In this document: piece after piece, positions 17,409 through 26,176 of the stretch
Position numbering within the stretch: position 1 is the first letter of the stretch
How the letters are laid out: every line of letters begins with the position of its first letter
Origin: Fimbriimonadaceae bacterium
GTDB lineage: Bacteria; Armatimonadota; Fimbriimonadia; Fimbriimonadales; Fimbriimonadaceae
Direction: 5' to 3'
Assembly: GCA_027492935.1 (NCBI GenBank)
Contig: JAPUDU010000279.1
Coordinates: 1 to 38,243, forward strand
DNA: 38,243 bases
Translations under genes and position numbers: made by a program
The notes under the pieces: generated by a model
What the model was told of the DNA's origin: nothing
Database searches by the model: none
The model's input: the letters and a program-made list of their open reading frames with translations, nothing else

Positions 17409-17655
17409 GACGTTAAGATACTACCTTGGGAAATGTGGTTGGACGGGCTAAATTGACGCTAAAATTGCGTGAATTTGGTTAATTTATTATTAATATAAGT
17501 TGGTAAATATTTGTTGTTATTGCACGTATTAACGCGTGTTTTTCGATACTTTGTTATTCTGGTATACGAGATGGGTGAACGTAGAATAGTTCTGTTTCTC
17601 AGTATTTGTACTCGCGTAGGTTTGCGAGAATTGAGTTCGGAAGGGCCTTTGGTGA
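17409..17655. other. AT-rich intergenic region upstream of rfbB
   Basis: About 250 bp between divergent rfbB and the 17727 gene, unusually AT-rich around 17460-17530 compared with its surroundings. It holds only weak short stems (CACG/CGTG before a T-run near 17529-17549; CTCGC/GCGAG near 17611-17631). No reading frame with family resemblance is present. It most likely carries the promoters for both directions. Confidence 0.5.
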
Positions 17656-17684
17656 TTGAAATAATGGAATAAGCGATGTAGAAT
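17656..17684 (+). promoter_or_regulatory. strong sigma-70-type promoter
   Basis: TTGAAA (17656-17661), 17-bp spacer, TAGAAT (17679-17684): five of six matches in each element and ideal spacing. It would start transcription about 36 bp before the ATG at 17727. Confidence 0.7.
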
Positions 17685-17726
17685 AGGTTTATTGTGAATG
17701 ACTTCATTCGAGAGGGGGGAATTAAT

Positions 17727-18527
17727 ATGGAATCTGAGAAGGTGGTGTTGCTTTCTGATCAGGCTTTGGTTGAGATGCCGATGCAAGAATTGCGCCGCAC
17801 CCCTTTGCCATGTGAGCCAGTATTGCTTTTGACGGGTTGTATTGACCCGAAAGGGATGCGGTTTACGGCCCGGAATGATCCTTCTGTTCGTCGCAAGGAT
17901 TATATGGATGCGTTGCATTCGTGGGTTTTTAAGTCTGACTTCAAGAAGATTGTTTTGTGTGAAAATTCAGGTGCTGACCTCAGCGACTTTGAAGAGATGG
18001 TTCGCGGTTCGGGGAAAGATGTCGAACTCATTAGTTTTGTGGCTCCGGAGTTTGATGAGTGGAAGGGGAAGGGGTATGGTGAACTGCTAATTATTGAGCA
18101 TGCGATGCAGAACTCGAAGCTGATTGATGAGCATTCACGCATCATGAAATGCACGGGTCGGTTGTTCTTTACAAGCCACAAAAAGTATTACGAGCACGGA
18201 GTCAACAACGAGTTTGATCTGAGCATGGATGTTTTTCGGAGCTTGGATGAGTGCGATGTCCGGGCTTTCTTTGGTAGCTACGACTTTATTACGAAGTACT
18301 TGTTGCCGTTTAAGGAGCGGCTGGATGAACGAACTGAGCCGATGCAGAATCTTGAGCATGTAATGGGTCAGGCCGTTTTTAGAGCTTTGTCGGACATGCT
18401 TAAGTACGAGCCGTTGCCAGCAACGCCGTTCTTTGTTGGTCATTCGGGAACTTTGAATTATGCTTACAAGCCGTATCGGACGATTATTGGTCGTCACGCA
18501 CGGGTGATTCATAAGCGTTACCTTTAA
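17727..18527 (+). CDS. hypothetical protein in polysaccharide region, possible glycan-modifying enzyme
   Basis: I set the start at the ATG at 17727 (266 residues) because GAGGGGGG lies about 7 nt before it; a GTG at 17694 is also in frame. The protein is soluble. VLLLTGCIDPKGMRF opens the fold, then KKIVLCENSGADLSDFEEM, GKGYGELLIIEHAMQNSKLI, IMKCTGRLFF and a C-terminal PYRTIIGRHARVIHKRYL. The segment K-[CT]-x-G-R-[LY]-x-[FI] resembles capsule or LPS glycosyltransferases with an A-type fold, but this is a loose resemblance. It faces the Wzx-like flippase gene with a 4-bp tail overlap, consistent with a surface polysaccharide role. Confidence 0.7.
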   Translation: MESEKVVLLSDQALVEMPMQELRRTPLPCEPVLLLTGCIDPKGMRFTARNDPSVRRKDYMDALHSWVFKSDFKKIVLCENSGADLSDFEEMVRGSGKDVELISFVAPEFDEWKGKGYGELLIIEHAMQNSKLIDEHSRIMKCTGRLFFTSHKKYYEHGVNNEFDLSMDVFRSLDECDVRAFFGSYDFITKYLLPFKERLDERTEPMQNLEHVMGQAVFRALSDMLKYEPLPATPFFVGHSGTLNYAYKPYRTIIGRHARVIHKRYL

Positions 18528-19897
18528 GGTGATTCTGGTTTTTGGCGTTGATTGCGGAAGTATTGCTGGACGAGGCGGGTTAGGAAGTATCCGCCTGTTA
18601 GCTCTCCGACGACCATACCGATTGCGAATCCGATTAAACCTAGGCTGGGGATTAGTAGGACAGCTACGGCTAATCCCATGAACCCATGAATGAGGCCAGC
18701 GATGCAATTCTGTTTGAATGATTGCAGAGCCATACTGAGCTGATTAGCGAATACGACGAAGGTGGTTGAGATTGCGCCAGCGACGACGAGAGCAAACTCG
18801 AAGTGATCCATAGCGTAGTTGTTTTTGAAGAGTAGTTTGCTGACCGGTGGCCCGAGGGATATAACAAGAACAGCGGCGGCAATTGAGGCCAGAGTTAAAA
18901 TTTTCGCCATCTTTTTGATGGCTTTTTTTGCCCAAGGGAAATCTCCGCTTTGCACGGCGGCGGCGATAGCGGGAGTTGCACTCAGGACGAGGATCCCCAT
19001 CAAACTAGATATTGGTCCGTGCCAAGCAAGAAAGACTCCCGCTCGTCCGATCTCGACGGATTTTCCGGTGATTGTTCCGATGAGGATAACAGGGACGCTC
19101 CGAGAGAGAACAAATCCAAGCCCGCCGACGGACTGCAGGGCGTTATCTTTGAAGAGTTGCCAAGCCTGGGGCCAGTCGATGACTTTAAATTCGGGGCGCA
19201 GGGTTGGTCGGTCTTTATAGAATAATCGGTAGGCGTGGAAGCAGTGAACGAGTGGCACGGTCATTCCAAAACTGGCGAGGAATGCTAACGGAGATTTGAG
19301 GACAAATACAGACAGAATTCCGGTGATCACGAGGATAAATTGACCGGCTATGTTTGCTTGACTATTTTTGTAATCCTGTAAGGTTCCCCAGTATGTGTTC
19401 ATGACGATGTTCTGGGGGGCGATGATGAATACCGTCAGGGCGAGAATAATCATCCCTGATGTGAGAAGACCTGCTTCGGAAATTAGTGATGGACCAAATA
19501 ATCCGCCTACACCGGGATAGATGAGTGAGAGAAGGATGAGAACAATCGTGAGCAGACTGCTACCTGCATAACTGATGATGGCGGAGGTGAGCAGCTTATT
19601 TTCTGCTGGGGGATCGGGGTTCTCGGCATATTTTGAGAAAGCGATTCCGGCGGCGGGGCCGATACCGAGATTGACGGTGTTGAAGAGAGTGAGGATGGCG
19701 GTAAGAGCGTTGAAAGCATCAAATTGAGGCCCAAATTGTGATGCAGCTTTGGGAAGGACAACCAAGAGCATGACGGAGGCAGGTAGCTTTGACCAGACAG
19801 CAGTTCTTAAAAACTTAATGATGCTGGCTTTTCTATTGGCCTCGACGGCTTGCTGTTTTTGTTGGAGATCGGCTTCCACTGAGGTGTTCAAGTTCAT
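18524..19897 (-). CDS. polysaccharide flippase, Wzx/MATE-like
   Basis: A 457-residue integral membrane protein with about 12 to 14 hydrophobic segments and basic ends, in the MOP flippase superfamily that moves lipid-linked oligosaccharides across the inner membrane. Typical stretches are VWSKLPASVMLLVVLPKAAS, FGPQFDAFNALTAILTLFNT, LGIGPAAGIAFSKYAEN and the C-terminal FAIGMVVGELTGGYFLTRL. It sits between rfbBAC, the possible glycan enzyme and the PSD1 locus, which supports O-antigen or exopolysaccharide export. No O-antigen polymerase or ligase is visible in the window. Confidence 0.85.
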   Translation of the reverse strand: MNLNTSVEADLQQKQQAVEANRKASIIKFLRTAVWSKLPASVMLLVVLPKAASQFGPQFDAFNALTAILTLFNTVNLGIGPAAGIAFSKYAENPDPPAENKLLTSAIISYAGSSLLTIVLILLSLIYPGVGGLFGPSLISEAGLLTSGMIILALTVFIIAPQNIVMNTYWGTLQDYKNSQANIAGQFILVITGILSVFVLKSPLAFLASFGMTVPLVHCFHAYRLFYKDRPTLRPEFKVIDWPQAWQLFKDNALQSVGGLGFVLSRSVPVILIGTITGKSVEIGRAGVFLAWHGPISSLMGILVLSATPAIAAAVQSGDFPWAKKAIKKMAKILTLASIAAAVLVISLGPPVSKLLFKNNYAMDHFEFALVVAGAISTTFVVFANQLSMALQSFKQNCIAGLIHGFMGLAVAVLLIPSLGLIGFAIGMVVGELTGGYFLTRLVQQYFRNQRQKPESP

Positions 19898-19957
19898 TTT
19901 GGGCTAGTTGAAGGTGGATAGTCAGGGCTAGGCGATTATTCAGGGCTTTGAATTGTA

Positions 19958-19985
19958 TTGAATTTGTGGCTTAACAGGCTAAAAT
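19958..19985 (+). promoter_or_regulatory. promoter directly abutting the PSD1 start (leaderless)
   Basis: TTGAAT (19958-19963), 16-bp spacer, TAAAAT (19980-19985), then 6 nt to the ATG at 19992. A start site about 7 nt below the -10 would coincide with the ATG. There is no Shine-Dalgarno. Confidence 0.6.
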
Positions 19986-19991
19986 GATCGT

Positions 19992-21095
19992 ATGGGTTTT
20001 CATCGGTTTGTGGCTCCGGCAGGGTTGCTGGTATCGGGATTGCCTTTGATCGCAGGTTTTTTGAGTGGGCCAGTGGCGAAGGTGCCGGACGAACAAGTGA
20101 GCGAGGTGGTTTTTACCCGCGATGTTTTAAGTGTTTTGAAAGCGACTTGTAACTCTTGTCATGGGGAAGAGAAGCAAGCGGCCGGGTTGCGGCTGGATAG
20201 TTATGAAGCGATGATGAAGGGGTCGAGTGCGGGCGAGGTTATTGTTCCGGGCAAGAGTGCAGAGAGCGAGTTAATCGGACGATTGCGCGGAGAAGGTGGG
20301 GTTCCGCAGATGCCAATGGGTTTCCGGCCTTTGTCGGAAGAACAGATCAAGACAATTGAGAAATGGATTGACGAAGGGGCGAAGGAGACAGGGAAGAATT
20401 ATCAGCATTGGTCGTTTGTGAAGCCGATGCGCCCGGCGTTGCCGGAAGTAACGAATTCCAAATGGGTTCGGAACGAAATAGATAGGTTTGTTTTAAGTAA
20501 ATTGGAGAAAGAAGGGTTGGTGCCGTCTGCTGAAGCTTCGCGGGAGACTTTGGTTCGGCGGGTCTATTTGGATGTTTTAGGTGTTCCTCCGACTTGGGAG
20601 GAGGCGAAGGCTTTCTTGGATGATCAGTCTCCGGATGCTTATGAAAAGATGGTCGATCGGGTTTTTGCGAGTCCGCATTATGGGGAGAGACAGGCTCGGA
20701 TTTGGCTTGATTTGGCGCGTTATGCTGATACGCAGGGGTACGAAAAGGATCTGACACGGACTATCTGGCCATGGCGAGATTGGGTGATTAAGGCTTACAA
20801 CGAGAACATGGGGTTTGACGAGTTTACGTTGGAGCAGTTTGCGGGCGACTTGGTTGCTGATGGGGATATGGATAAGATTGTGGCGACAGGATTCCATAGA
20901 AATACGATGATTAACCAAGAGGATGGGGTTGACCAAGGGGAAGCGAGGTGGTTAACTTTGGTGGATCGGGTGGGGACGATGGGGACGACTTGGTTGGGGA
21001 CGACAGTGGCTTGCGCTCAATGTCACAACCACAAATATGATCCGGTTTCTCAGAAGGAATTCTATGACGCCAGATGTTGCAAAACGCATTGGTGA
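19992..21095 (+). CDS. PSD1-type cytochrome protein, N-terminal part (broken gene)
   Basis: The 5' part of a gene of the planctomycete family with PSCyt1, PSCyt2 (DUF1549) and PSD1 (DUF1553) domains. After a signal peptide (MGFHRFVAPAGLLVSGLPLIAG) comes a c-type heme motif CNSCHGEEKQAAGLRLDSYEAM near residue 54, then DUF1549 from about 155 with EIDRFVLSKLEKEGLVPS and the second motif CAQCHNHKYDPVSQKEFYD at the end. The frame then drifts into ARCCKTHW and stops at 21095. The rest of the gene is in another frame from about 21064. Function of the family is unsettled; co-occurrence with DUF1501 proteins and glycosidases suggests extracellular polymer use. Confidence 0.85.
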   Translation: MGFHRFVAPAGLLVSGLPLIAGFLSGPVAKVPDEQVSEVVFTRDVLSVLKATCNSCHGEEKQAAGLRLDSYEAMMKGSSAGEVIVPGKSAESELIGRLRGEGGVPQMPMGFRPLSEEQIKTIEKWIDEGAKETGKNYQHWSFVKPMRPALPEVTNSKWVRNEIDRFVLSKLEKEGLVPSAEASRETLVRRVYLDVLGVPPTWEEAKAFLDDQSPDAYEKMVDRVFASPHYGERQARIWLDLARYADTQGYEKDLTRTIWPWRDWVIKAYNENMGFDEFTLEQFAGDLVADGDMDKIVATGFHRNTMINQEDGVDQGEARWLTLVDRVGTMGTTWLGTTVACAQCHNHKYDPVSQKEFYDARCCKTHW

Positions 21096-22260
21096 AATCG
21101 GCTCTGAGCTTGGGGCAATCAATGATCAGTTAGGTAATGCCTTGACTTTGGAGTCGGTTGTTCAAGAGCTAACGGCAAAGAAGAATGCGCTTGAGGCCGA
21201 ACGAGGGAAGCTCACTAATGTTACGACGATGGTTTTACGTGATAAGGTGGGTGTTAAGGCGGAGACGCCGATTCGAGAGCGCGGGGTCTTTTTGACGCCA
21301 GGGGAGACGGTTTCGGCAGGGACACCGGCGTGTTTGGGTGCGGGGGCGAAAAAGCAACATATGATTTGGATGGACAATATGTTGGTCTCCAGGGATAACC
21401 CGATGACGGCTCGGGTGCAGGTCAATCGTTTTTGGGAACAGCATTTTGGGACAGGGATTGTGAAGACGAGTGAGAACTTGGGGACACAAGGAGAAATGCC
21501 GTCTAACCAAGAGTTGCTGGATTGGCTCTCGGTTGAATTCATGGAATCGGGTTGGGACATGAAGGCAATGCATAGAAAAATGGTTCTATCTGCCACATAT
21601 CGTCAAGATTCTGGGGTTACGGCGGAATTGTTGGAGCGTGACCCGGATAATCAATTGATGGCTCGGGGGCCGCGTTACCGGTTGGAGGCAGAGGCTTTGC
21701 GAGATTCGGTTTTTGCGGTTTCGGGCTTGTTGACGCAGAAGATTGGGGGGCCGAGTGTTATGCCGGTTCAGCCGAAGGGGACTTGGGATACGCCTTACAG
21801 TGGTGAATCTTGGATTGAGGCGACGGGGCCGAATCGGTATCGGCGGAGTATTTACACTTTTATTAAACGGAGTGCGCCGTTCCCGATGATGTTGACGTTT
21901 GATGGGACGAGTCGGGAGGCGTGTAGCCCACGCCGGATTCGCACAAATACGCCTTTACAAGCCTTGAATTTTTTGAATGATCCGGGCTTGCTTGAGGGAG
22001 CGATTGCTTTGGCGAAAAATGTGCGGGGTAAATCGCTAACGGATGGGATGAACGAAATTTTTGGTCGTTGCTTGATTCGTGAAGCAGATGATCGGGAGAT
22101 TATGTTGCTTTCGGGATTGTTTGAGCGAACGCGGACGAAGTATGCGGCGGATTTGGAATCCGCGAAAAAGCTTTGCGGAGAAGCGGATGCGGATTTGGCG
22201 GCTTGGACGCTGGTTGTGAACACAGTGATGAACACGGATGAGTTTTTGACTCTGGAATAA
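21064..22260 (+). CDS. PSD1-type protein, C-terminal part (broken gene)
   Basis: The continuation of the PSD1 gene in another frame. It begins TPDVAKRIGEIGSEL, a coiled-coil-like stretch typical of the DUF1549-DUF1553 junction, and goes on with TMVLRDK, SRDNPMTARVQVNRFWEQHFG, NLGTQGEMPSNQELLDWLSV, MVLSATYRQDSG, PRYRLEAEALRDSVFAVSG, and TNTPLQALNFLNDP, all DUF1553 marks. Between QKEFYD of the first part and TPDV, families normally have about 25-40 residues (often with FAFFNN); these are missing. So the lesion is a deletion plus frameshift. The DUF1501 gene starts 3 bp later. Confidence 0.85.
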   Translation: MTPDVAKRIGEIGSELGAINDQLGNALTLESVVQELTAKKNALEAERGKLTNVTTMVLRDKVGVKAETPIRERGVFLTPGETVSAGTPACLGAGAKKQHMIWMDNMLVSRDNPMTARVQVNRFWEQHFGTGIVKTSENLGTQGEMPSNQELLDWLSVEFMESGWDMKAMHRKMVLSATYRQDSGVTAELLERDPDNQLMARGPRYRLEAEALRDSVFAVSGLLTQKIGGPSVMPVQPKGTWDTPYSGESWIEATGPNRYRRSIYTFIKRSAPFPMMLTFDGTSREACSPRRIRTNTPLQALNFLNDPGLLEGAIALAKNVRGKSLTDGMNEIFGRCLIREADDREIMLLSGLFERTRTKYAADLESAKKLCGEADADLAAWTLVVNTVMNTDEFLTLE

Positions 22261-22263
22261 GAC

Positions 22264-23724
22264 ATGGATTACAAGAATCAAGAAGAAGCTCTGAAGTACT
22301 TGACCCGACGGGCATTACTGAAGAATGCGGGCTACGGGATGGGGAGCCTGGCTTTGGGTTCGATGTTGAGCGAGAATTTGTTTGCAGGGTTGATGCCCGA
22401 TGGTCAGCAAGTTCCTTTGCCGCAGCCACACTTTGCGCCAAAAGCGAAGAACGTGATTTTCTTGTTTATGGCAGGGGCACCTAGTCAGCTTGATCTTTTT
22501 GATGACAAACCTTATCTGCGGAAACATAATGGCGAATTGATTCCTGAAGAGATTGTGAAAGGGGAGCGGTTTGCCTTTATCAAGGGTACGCCGAAGCTTT
22601 TGGGGTCGCCCTATGAGTTTACGGCTAGTGGCAAGAGTGGTCAGATGATTTCGAATTTGTTGCCACACACTCAGAGCGTGGCAGATGATATTTGTATTAT
22701 TCGTTCGATGCAGACGGATCAGTTTAATCACGCTCCGGCACAACTGTTTATGAACACGGGAATTCAGATTCCTGGTCGTCCGAGCATGGGAAGTTGGATG
22801 ACTTATGGTTTAGGGACGGAGAACCGCGACTTGCCCGGGTTTGTGGTTTTGATTTCAGGTGAGAATAATCCTGATGGCGGAAAAAGTTGTTGGAGTTCGG
22901 GCTTTTTGCCGACTCAGCATCAGGGGGTTGAATTGCGAAGTCAGGGTGATCCGGTGCTTTATGTGACTAATCCGGATGGGATGGACGCGGGGACGCGACG
23001 GGATTCGCTTGACGTTTTGAAGGAGCTTAATCAGACGGCTTTGAAATCGAAGGGCGATCCAGAAATTGCATCGCGAATTGAACAGTACGAATTGGCTTAT
23101 CGCATGCAGACGAGCGTGCCGGAATTGATGGAAATTGATTCGGAGCCGGCTTCTATTCACGAGATGTACGGGACGGAGCCGGGGAAAAAGAGTTTTGCAA
23201 ACAACTGTTTGTTAGCTCGGCGTTTGGTTGAACGAGGATGTCGCTTTATTCAACTTTATCATCGTGGGTGGGACACGCATGGCACAGGTGAGACAGATGC
23301 GATTGACAAAAACGGTTTGCCACGTCGATGTAAGGAAGTTGATCAGGCATCGGCGGCTTTAATTAAGGATTTGAAACAACGCGGGTTGCTTGAGGATACG
23401 ATTGTGATTTGGGGAGGCGAGTTTGGTCGGACGCCGATGAACGAAGCGCGCAATAACTCTCCGTTCTTGGGACGGGATCATCACCCACGAGCTTTTTCGA
23501 TGTGGGTTGCGGGCGGTGGCTTTGCGGGGGGAACAACCGTAGGGGCGACCGATGAGCTTGGCTATAACGTTGTGGACACTCCGGTTCATATTCATGATCT
23601 GCATGCTACGGTCTTGAATCAGATGGGGCTTGACCACACACGTTTGACTTACCGTTACCAGGGTCGAGATTTTCGCTTGACGGATGTGAGTGGGGAAGTT
23701 ATTCCTTCGCTCATAGGTCAATAA
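22264..23724 (+). CDS. DUF1501 protein, PSD1 partner
   Basis: A 486-residue member of the DUF1501 family, structurally related to alkaline-phosphatase-like sulfatases and almost always encoded beside PSD1 genes. A twin-arginine-like start ([21 protein letters not shown]) suggests Tat export. Family marks are [82 protein letters not shown] and GRDFRLTDV. The frame is intact. It begins 3 bp after the PSD1 stop, so translation is probably coupled. Confidence 0.93.
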   Translation: MDYKNQEEALKYLTRRALLKNAGYGMGSLALGSMLSENLFAGLMPDGQQVPLPQPHFAPKAKNVIFLFMAGAPSQLDLFDDKPYLRKHNGELIPEEIVKGERFAFIKGTPKLLGSPYEFTASGKSGQMISNLLPHTQSVADDICIIRSMQTDQFNHAPAQLFMNTGIQIPGRPSMGSWMTYGLGTENRDLPGFVVLISGENNPDGGKSCWSSGFLPTQHQGVELRSQGDPVLYVTNPDGMDAGTRRDSLDVLKELNQTALKSKGDPEIASRIEQYELAYRMQTSVPELMEIDSEPASIHEMYGTEPGKKSFANNCLLARRLVERGCRFIQLYHRGWDTHGTGETDAIDKNGLPRRCKEVDQASAALIKDLKQRGLLEDTIVIWGGEFGRTPMNEARNNSPFLGRDHHPRAFSMWVAGGGFAGGTTVGATDELGYNVVDTPVHIHDLHATVLNQMGLDHTRLTYRYQGRDFRLTDVSGEVIPSLIGQ

Positions 23725-23736
23725 GAACAGAGATTT

Positions 23737-24891
23737 TTGGTTGCGCGTCTAATGGGTATGTCACTCGTTGGATTTGCCGTGGTGTTAGGTCAATATGGTC
23801 GGGCTTCGCTTGGGCCACAGGTCAAGGTTATTGACAATTCGACAAATGTGTTTGTCAGCTCTAAGGCAGGAAACAAGCAGGGATATCCGAATGTTCGGAT
23901 TCCTGGTGTAGCGGTTTTGCCGGGTGGAAAGCTTGTTGCGGTTTGCGAAGGTCGGCAAAGTGGAGCGGATCAGAGTGGCAACGTGATTTTGGTTCGGGTG
24001 AGCAAGGATAAAGGGAAAACTTGGGGCCCTGAAACCAAGCTGGCGGGGGATGGGGTTGATAGTTGCTCATCGCCGCTGATTGTGAATGTGGGGAACACAG
24101 TGTTCATTCACTATTCGATTTTCCCGAAAGGAACGGATAGCTATTCGCTTTCGAAGGGGTTTGAAGGCAAAGCACAACGGACTTACGTTGTGAAGAGCGA
24201 GGATGGTGGTTCAAGCTGGAGTGGGCCAGTGGATACGACTCGCGCATTGCGTAAGGAAGGGGTTCAGTCGATTAACTTTGGGCCAGGGAACGGATTGGTT
24301 TTAACCCGAGGTAGTAATCGGGGCAGGATTATTATTCCGGCTTATCAGCGTGTAGGTGGAGCAGCGGCCAGTGTGGCGATTTATAGTGATGATAATGGTT
24401 CTAGTTGGCAAACTGGGTCGCCGGTTAACGCACCGAAGGGTGACTATCCAAATGAAGTTTCGATGGCGGAGCGGGAGGATGGTAGTTTGCTCAGGAACGC
24501 TCGGGCGGCGAAAAATGTAGGGAAACGGGTTCAGGCCGTTTCTTTGGATGGCGGTGCGAGCTGGCGCGATTTTCGGGTTGTTGAAGAGTTAGCGGATCCG
24601 GTTTGCCACGCAGGGTTGTTGCGGGCTCGGTTTGCGGATGGGTCGAAAAAGGGCGTGATGTTGCTTTCGATGCCTGGTGCGATGGGTCGGCGGAACGGTC
24701 AAATTCGGGTGAGTACGGATGATGGGAAGAGTTGGCCGGGTTCGTTTAATGTGACGAAAGATTACTTTGGTTACTCGGTGTTGGTGGATCTGGGTGGCGG
24801 TGATTTTGGTTTGATGTATGAGGGTGCAAGCGGTAGTGCTAGCAATCCGAATACATTTATTGGGTTTGTGCGGTTTAAGATGGTGGGTTAA
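23737..24891 (+). CDS. exported sialidase-like protein (GH33, BNR/Asp-box)
   Basis: A 384-residue six-bladed propeller. The RIP motif (YPNVRIPGVAVLPGG, first arginine of the triad), a strong second arginine stretch (VAVCEGRQSGAD) and five Asp-boxes (SKDKGKTW, SEDGGSSW, SDDNGSSW, SLDGGASW, STDDGKSW) are clear, with EVSMAEREDGSLLRNARA carrying the acid/arginine pair and YSVLVDLGGGDFGLMYEG the Tyr-Glu end, so sialidase activity or a close exo-glycosidase is plausible. The N-terminus is hydrophobic. The start may be TTG at 23737 or ATG at 23752 or 23758. It follows DUF1501 by 12 bp, likely one operon. The TAA stop falls in the first unit of the repeat array. Confidence 0.88.
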   Translation: MVARLMGMSLVGFAVVLGQYGRASLGPQVKVIDNSTNVFVSSKAGNKQGYPNVRIPGVAVLPGGKLVAVCEGRQSGADQSGNVILVRVSKDKGKTWGPETKLAGDGVDSCSSPLIVNVGNTVFIHYSIFPKGTDSYSLSKGFEGKAQRTYVVKSEDGGSSWSGPVDTTRALRKEGVQSINFGPGNGLVLTRGSNRGRIIIPAYQRVGGAAASVAIYSDDNGSSWQTGSPVNAPKGDYPNEVSMAEREDGSLLRNARAAKNVGKRVQAVSLDGGASWRDFRVVEELADPVCHAGLLRARFADGSKKGVMLLSMPGAMGRRNGQIRVSTDDGKSWPGSFNVTKDYFGYSVLVDLGGGDFGLMYEGASGSASNPNTFIGFVRFKMVG

Positions 24892-25140
24892 TCCTTCGGA
24901 TTGCTTTGTGGCCCCTGCCTTCGCAGGGGTGACATTTGTAGGGAGTGAGAGTTTTTCGGATAGATGATCTATTGGGTCAATCCGTTGGATTGCTTTGATT
25001 ATATGGACTGGGCCCCTGCCTTCGCGGGGTGACTTACAGTAAGCATGAGTTTTTCAGACCGATGATCTATTGGGTCAATCCTTCGGATTGCTTTGTTTAT
25101 TGGACTAGGCCCCTGCCTTCGCAGGGGTGACTTGTAATGA
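24890..25140 (+). repeat. three tandem copies of a double-hairpin repeat (REP-like)
   Basis: Three units begin at 24890, 24979 and 25077 (spacings 89 and 98). Each contains a small hairpin AATCC-nnn-GGATT and, some 20-35 bp on, CCCCTGC-CTTC-GCAGGGG followed by TGAC. Units 1-2 and 2-3 are joined by the near-identical GATGATCTATTGGGTC. Unit 2 varies in compensating ways in the small loop (AATCCGTTGGATT) and lacks one A in the large stem. No T-run follows, so they are not terminators but REP-type units, between the sialidase and ApbE genes. Confidence 0.85.
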
Positions 25141-25151
25141 GTAAGAGCTTG

Positions 25152-26090
25152 CTATCTTGTTTGTCGGATATCAGTTATGCCGCCTTTGCCTTGGACGCAG
25201 AGGGCGGTGGCAAGAGGGTCGGAGATGAGCCCGCGGTCAGCAATGACGGTGGACATCACTCGGTTTGTGAGACCGACTCCGGTTGTTGGATCAACGATAT
25301 GTGAATATCTGGTGCCATTAACTTCTATAAATTGTTCGGTATCGCCGGACGTGCTGATGGCGCAGTTTTGGAAGAAACGGGGTTTAGGTTCGCCGGGGAT
25401 TTGGACTTGCCAGCCGAATTGGTCAGGTGGAGGGTCGGCGATGGTGATGTCGCCACCGGCTTGAACGATTGCTTGTTTGATCTGGTTTTGGCCGAGGGTT
25501 TTGAGGGCAATATCGCAGGCGTAACCTTTGGCGATTCCGCCGAGGTCTATGGCGAATCCTGGTTTGTTTATGGTGATTGTTTTATCGACGGGATCGAGAT
25601 GAATTTGGCGGTAATCAACGAATTTTAGGGCTTGCCTTACTTCGATCGGGCCAGGGAGTCGGCCGGTGCTGCGGGCATTACGCCAGAGCTTAACGGCGGG
25701 GCCGGCGGTGATATCGAATGCGCCACTGGTTTGTTCACTAATGAGCTGGGCGGTGCTAATGACCTCGAAGAGCGAATCGGAGATTTTTGTCTTCGTGTTC
25801 GGTTTGAGCTGGCGGACTTCGCTTGAGGGGCGATAATCGCTCATGATTTGTTCGAGGCGCTCTATTTCGGCGTAGGCGGCTTTGGCGGCTGCGTCAGCTT
25901 GGGATTGGGAAGGGGAATAGAAGGTGAGTCGGAATTCGCCGCCCATGTGGATTTCGGTGTACGTGAATTTCAATTCTTTCACTTGATTATTTAGTTGCTG
26001 ATCTTGCAATGGCTCTGCCCCTTCCCAGACTTGGGGACGGAAACCCACTGAACACATTTGAGTGAAAATGATGAAAGCGGTGAACACCAT
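25152..26090 (-). CDS. apbE: ApbE-like FAD:protein FMN transferase
   Basis: Transfers FMN from FAD to threonine of target flavoproteins. The 312-residue protein starts with a hydrophobic segment (MVFTAFIIFTQMCSVGF), then TYTEIHMGGEFRLTFYSPS, IDLGGIAKGYACDIAL, ISTSGDTEQF, RYSHIVDPTTGVGL and LISDPLATALCVQG, all family marks, with the metal-site Asp in SDPLATAL retained. The C-terminus (GKGGITDIRQTR) ends about 20-40 residues earlier than usual, 12 bp from the repeat array. It is divergent from the formylglycine-generating-enzyme-like gene. No obvious flavoprotein target is next to it. Confidence 0.9.
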   Translation of the reverse strand: MVFTAFIIFTQMCSVGFRPQVWEGAEPLQDQQLNNQVKELKFTYTEIHMGGEFRLTFYSPSQSQADAAAKAAYAEIERLEQIMSDYRPSSEVRQLKPNTKTKISDSLFEVISTAQLISEQTSGAFDITAGPAVKLWRNARSTGRLPGPIEVRQALKFVDYRQIHLDPVDKTITINKPGFAIDLGGIAKGYACDIALKTLGQNQIKQAIVQAGGDITIADPPPDQFGWQVQIPGEPKPRFFQNCAISTSGDTEQFIEVNGTRYSHIVDPTTGVGLTNRVMSTVIADRGLISDPLATALCVQGKGGITDIRQTR

Positions 26091-26164
26091 TCCGATTTTA
26101 TCGGATTTGTACGCACTTGTTGGGTAGAGAATCTGCAGTAACTACGAGGGCATCTCAATTGGCG

Positions 26165-26170
26165 TACAAT
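26165..26170 (+). promoter_or_regulatory. -10 element abutting the start of the 26177 gene
   Basis: TACAAT with 6 nt to the ATG at 26177 and no Shine-Dalgarno; a good -35 is not evident. On the other strand TAAAAT (26100-26095) lies 4 nt from the apbE start. Confidence 0.45.
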
Positions 26171-26176
26171 TAAAGT

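Noticed and set aside
24890-25140. CRISPR array
   Set aside because: Units are about 90-98 bp with internal hairpins and related, not unique, spacers; no cas genes are near.
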